Below are positions 6,732 through 9,259 of a stretch of 9,259 nucleotides of DNA, piece after piece; the stretch's first letter is position 1; each line of letters starts with the position of its first letter. The DNA is taken from the NCBI GenBank assembly GCA_964425135.1, contig CAYRKW010000093.1, forward strand, positions 1-9,259. Direction: 5' to 3'. The position numbers and the translations under genes are program-made. Source of the stretch: CAYLLD01 sp964425135 (GTDB lineage: Bacteria > Pseudomonadota > Alphaproteobacteria > Rhodobacterales > Rhodobacteraceae). The notes beneath the pieces are model-generated. The model did not search any database. It saw only the letters and a list, made by a program, of their open reading frames with translations, and had not been told where the DNA came from.

Positions 6732-7799
6732 ATGCTCCAATTCCACCCGCTCACCGTCATCGACATTCGCAACACCATCCGTGATGCAGTCGTCATCACC
6801 CTCGCTCCGCAAAACGGCGCAGATTTTTCGTTCACGCAAGGCCAATATCTGACCCTCAAACAAGACTTCGGCGGCACTCAACTGCGCCGCAACTATTCCA
6901 TCTGTTCCGCGACCCAAGACGGCATCCTGCAAATCGGCGTCAAACGCGTCGATGGCGGCGCGTTTTCCACTTGGGCCAATACCGAGCTTGAAATCGGGCA
7001 AACCCTGCACGCCATGAAACCGCAGGGAAAGTTTTTCACTCCGCTCGATCCCACCGCAGCCAAAACCTATCTCGCCTTCGCCGGCGGCTCCGGCATCACA
7101 CCCGTACTGTCGCTCATCAAATCCACACTTCATGCCGAACCAGGCAGCCGCTTTGCGCTCGTCTACGCCAACCGCGCCATCAGCACGATCATGTTTCGCG
7201 AGGACATCGAAGACCTCAAGAACGCCTATATGGACCGCCTGAACGTCATCCACATTCTTGAACAGGACGCGCAGGGCGTTGAGCTCTTCAAAGGACGCAT
7301 CGATACCGAAAAATGCAACACGCTCTTCCAAAGCTGGATCGATATCGAAACGGTCAACACGGCCTTCATCTGTGGACCAGAGCCGATGATGCTGACCATT
7401 GCCCAATCCCTGCGCGACCATGGGCTTTCTCAGGCCCAAATCAAATACGAGCTCTTCTCCAGCGCCCAAACCGGACGCCTCAAACGCGCCGCACCTCAAA
7501 GCCAAACCAGCACGGTAAAACCTACAAGCGCAACCGTCACCCTGGACGGCACAACCCGCAGCTTCACCATGGAGCGCGACCAAACCATCCTTGATGCTGC
7601 CATCGAGAACGACATCGACGCACCATTTGCCTGCAAGGCCGGTGTCTGCTCCACCTGCCGCTGCAAACTCATCGAAGGCGAGGTTGAGATGATCTCCAAC
7701 CACGCGCTCGAAGACTATGAAGTTGAACGCGGCGACATCCTCTCGTGCCAGTCCCTGCCACTCAGCGACAAAGTCACCGTCGACTACGATGTCCACTGA
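6732..7799 (+). CDS. paaE: PaaE, FAD/[2Fe-2S] reductase of phenylacetyl-CoA epoxidase
   Basis: 355 residues, the same size as E. coli PaaE (356). The ATG 4 bases after the paaD stop was chosen; the frame upstream is open but overlaps paaD and has no reductase similarity. Domain order is an FAD-binding barrel with RRNYSICS (52-59), an NAD(P)-binding fold with AGGSGITP (117-124) and CGPEPMM (214-220), and a C-terminal plant-type ferredoxin whose cluster ligands are C301, C306, C309 and C339. It passes electrons from NADPH to the PaaA diiron centre. Its last 11 bases overlap the start of the regulator gene. Confidence 0.97.
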   Translation: MLQFHPLTVIDIRNTIRDAVVITLAPQNGADFSFTQGQYLTLKQDFGGTQLRRNYSICSATQDGILQIGVKRVDGGAFSTWANTELEIGQTLHAMKPQGKFFTPLDPTAAKTYLAFAGGSGITPVLSLIKSTLHAEPGSRFALVYANRAISTIMFREDIEDLKNAYMDRLNVIHILEQDAQGVELFKGRIDTEKCNTLFQSWIDIETVNTAFICGPEPMMLTIAQSLRDHGLSQAQIKYELFSSAQTGRLKRAAPQSQTSTVKPTSATVTLDGTTRSFTMERDQTILDAAIENDIDAPFACKAGVCSTCRCKLIEGEVEMISNHALEDYEVERGDILSCQSLPLSDKVTVDYDVH

Positions 7800-8553
7800 C
7801 CGGTTCGCCACGCAAGTTGCTCTGCTTACAGACGGCACACCCCACCGCGTCTGGTCCCTCATAGTCACGGTCTTTGGCGATCTGGCACACAACCAAGGCG
7901 ATTGGATCAGCAGCAGCACCCTGGCTCAAATCACCGAAAATATTGGCATCAAGGCGGAGGCAAACCGCGTCGCGCTCCACCGATTGCGCAAAGACAACTG
8001 GATCACTTCACGCCGCAACGGGCGAAACAGCGCACACTGCCTGACACATGACGGACTTGCGCAAACACATGCCGCCAGACCGCGCATTTACGCCGAATAC
8101 CCGATCACCGCACCGGTCCACACCATAACCGTATCCCCCCAATCCCAACACGCCGAGCCCGCGCCGCACACCGCATGGATCACCCCAAACACAGCCCTCA
8201 CCACACGCCCCGAAGCCTATCCAAACACTCTTGTCAGCAAACCCGACCCCAATATCCCACATTGGGCAAAATCCGCTATGTGCCCGCAATCCCTCATCGA
8301 CATGACAGACCGCACGCATAGAGCCTTCACCGCATTGGGACAAACCGACCTATCGCGCCTCACCGACCTGCAACGCGCCACCCTGCGTGTGCTGATCGTC
8401 CATTCATGGCGCCGCATCGTGCTCAAAACACCCCAACTGCCCGATCACCTCTTTCCCAACACATGGACCGGCGCAAAAACACGCAGCTTATGCGCAAGCC
8501 TCCTCACCCAACTCACCCCGCCCGACATCACAACGCAGCCCGGCCGCTCCTAA
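7789..8553 (+). CDS. paaX: PaaX-family transcriptional repressor of the PAA pathway
   Basis: 254 residues from the ATG at 7789, which lies inside the end of paaE (11-bp overlap); no ribosome site is obvious, so translation is probably coupled to paaE. An earlier in-frame ATG at 7717 would add 24 low-complexity residues lying wholly inside paaE and is rejected. The N-terminal winged helix spans about 17-101, with EANRVALHRLRKDNW (57-71) as recognition region and SRRNGRNS as wing, ending in RIY as in PaaX. The C-terminal block LQRATLRVLIVHSWRRIVLKTP...LFPNTWTG (about 194-228) matches the PaaX C-terminal domain. The protein is about 60 residues shorter than E. coli PaaX (316): the middle and the C-terminal tail are both reduced. 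PaaX proteins repress paa genes and are released by phenylacetyl-CoA; the gene's place in the operon suggests autoregulation. Confidence 0.9.
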   Translation: MSTDRFATQVALLTDGTPHRVWSLIVTVFGDLAHNQGDWISSSTLAQITENIGIKAEANRVALHRLRKDNWITSRRNGRNSAHCLTHDGLAQTHAARPRIYAEYPITAPVHTITVSPQSQHAEPAPHTAWITPNTALTTRPEAYPNTLVSKPDPNIPHWAKSAMCPQSLIDMTDRTHRAFTALGQTDLSRLTDLQRATLRVLIVHSWRRIVLKTPQLPDHLFPNTWTGAKTRSLCASLLTQLTPPDITTQPGRS

Positions 8554-8564
8554 ACCATCCAACG

Positions 8565-8656
8565 TCTTTGGTTCGAAAATATCCCGCCTGTCCCGCGCAG
8601 GGACGGCTCCGCGCCGAGCGGTCAGGTAAAATCTTGCGCCCGGCAGGGCGCACCGC
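8565..8656 (+). repeat. Two-hairpin intergenic element, copy 3
   Basis: It starts 11 bases after the paaX stop with TCTTTGGTT (8565-8573) and AAATATCCCGCC (8577-8588). Hairpin 1 is GTCCC (8590-8594), loop GCGCA, GGGAC (8600-8604). Hairpin 2 is GCGCCC (8636-8641), loop GGCA, GGGCGC (8646-8651), followed by ACCGC as in copy 2. An extra small stem GCTC/GAGC (8606-8609, 8616-8619) sits in a longer linker than in the other copies. The element fills the convergent gap between the paaX and MFS genes. Confidence 0.65.
8628..8651 (-). terminator. Possible terminator of the MFS transporter gene
   Basis: On the minus strand the 6-bp GC stem (8651-8636, loop TGCC) is followed by AAGATTTT, a short and interrupted T-run (8631-8628). 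It lies 7 bases past the MFS stop codon. It is weaker than the paaZ terminator at the left edge but stands in the same position relative to its gene. Confidence 0.4.
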
Positions 8657-8657
8657 G

Positions 8658-9259
8658 TCATTCCGCGCTATGAAGAACAGGCGTGCGCGCAGAGAAAACA
8701 GTCTCCTGTCCCGGCTGTGGGTGCCGCGGGATCATCAGCGCCAGCGCCAGGGAGATGCCCGCCATCAAAGCCGCCAGAATAAACACCGCATCGGGCGATG
8801 TGATCCACAGATAGCCCAGCGCGGCGGGCAAAAACACCGCCGCGATGTGGTTGATGGTGAACGCAACCGCCGCTGTCGGCGCGATATCCGCCGGATCGGC
8901 GATTTTCTGGAAATAGGTTTGCATCGCGAAAGCCAGCGCGAAAAACAGATGGTCGATTACGTAAAGCGCCATCGCCAGAGCGATCCCCCAACCGAACCAG
9001 TAAATACCGCCATAGGCCAGAAACACCAACACCAGCCCGGTATATTCAAACGCCAGCGCATTCCGCTCCCCAAAGCGGTGGATCACATGACCCATGATCG
9101 GCGCGAAGATGATATTGGCCACAAAATTGATCAAAAAGAGCGCCGTCAGCTCATGCACATCCATCCCGAAGTGCTCGACCATCATGAACGCCGCGAAGAC
9201 AACAAAAATCTGCCGCCGCGCGCCCGACATGAACTGCAGCGCATAATAGAGCCAATAGC
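8658..9259 (-). CDS. MFS transporter, C-terminal part (5' end outside the window)
   Basis: The reading frame is open to the right edge. An ATG at 9230 exists, but the codons before it (reading YWLYYALQF) continue the hydrophobic pattern, so the true start lies beyond the window. About 200 residues are visible, with roughly five or six hydrophobic membrane segments: VFAAFMMVEHF, LTALFLINFVANIIFAPIMG, LVLVFLAYGGIYW, IALAMALYVIDHLFFALAFA, ITSPDAVFILAALMAGISLALALMI among them. The loop HRFGERNALAFEYTGL resembles the basic inter-helix loop of major facilitator proteins. The substrate cannot be told from the sequence. It is convergent with paaX and need not belong to the PAA pathway. Confidence 0.75.
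   Translation of the reverse strand, partial: YWLYYALQFMSGARRQIFVVFAAFMMVEHFGMDVHELTALFLINFVANIIFAPIMGHVIHRFGERNALAFEYTGLVLVFLAYGGIYWFGWGIALAMALYVIDHLFFALAFAMQTYFQKIADPADIAPTAAVAFTINHIAAVFLPAALGYLWITSPDAVFILAALMAGISLALALMIPRHPQPGQETVFSARTPVLHSAE

Noticed and set aside
6714..7919. A 401-codon open frame on the minus strand, antisense to paaE and the start of paaX.
   Set aside because: The translation has no recognisable motif and paaE explains the whole stretch with FAD, NAD and ferredoxin motifs in order. It is a codon-bias shadow.
1..9259. Search for CRISPR arrays, tRNA or rRNA genes, insertion sequences, att sites or defence-type genes.
   Set aside because: I saw no regular repeat-spacer pattern, no tRNA-like cloverleaf, no transposase or integrase frame and no toxin-antitoxin pair. 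Nearly all sequence is accounted for by the PAA genes and short intergenic structures.

Overview
The window carries a phenylacetic acid (PAA) degradation locus from a moderately GC-rich alphaproteobacterium, most likely a member of the Rhodobacteraceae/Roseobacter group. That assignment is an inference from protein style, codon use and a recurring intergenic 'AAATATCCCGCC' hairpin element; no marker gene confirms it.

Layout from left to right. Positions 1-70 hold a left-truncated intergenic element whose hairpin is an intrinsic terminator for the leftward gene paaZ (71-2107, minus). An 80-bp divergent gap separates paaZ from a rightward pair, paaI (2188-2625) and paaK (2622-3932), which overlap by 4 bp. 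A 183-bp gap follows. It holds a second copy of the hairpin element and then an AT-rich promoter region with a perfect 7-bp inverted repeat (ATGTTAC/GTAACAT). After it come paaA (4116-5090), a 136-bp hairpin-rich spacer, and the tightly packed paaB-paaC-paaD-paaE (5227-7799). A PaaX-family regulator gene (7789-8553) overlaps the end of paaE by 11 bp. A third copy of the hairpin element (8565-8656) lies between this regulator and a convergent, partial MFS transporter gene (8658 to the right edge, minus).

How the genes work together: PaaK activates phenylacetate to phenylacetyl-CoA. PaaA/PaaB/PaaC/PaaE, with PaaD as an iron-sulfur assembly factor, form the monooxygenase that epoxidises the ring-activated thioester. 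PaaZ hydrolytically opens the isomerised ring (oxepin-CoA) and oxidises the resulting aldehyde. PaaI removes CoA from dead-end or inhibitory thioesters. The PaaX-like protein probably represses the pathway in response to phenylacetyl-CoA. The genes for ring isomerisation and the beta-oxidation-like lower steps (paaG, paaF, paaH, paaJ) are not in the window, so the pathway is incomplete here.

I found no undescribed enzymatic system. The least explained signals are non-coding: the three-copy two-hairpin intergenic element with compensating stem changes, the inverted repeat over the paaA promoter, and the structured paaA-paaB spacer.
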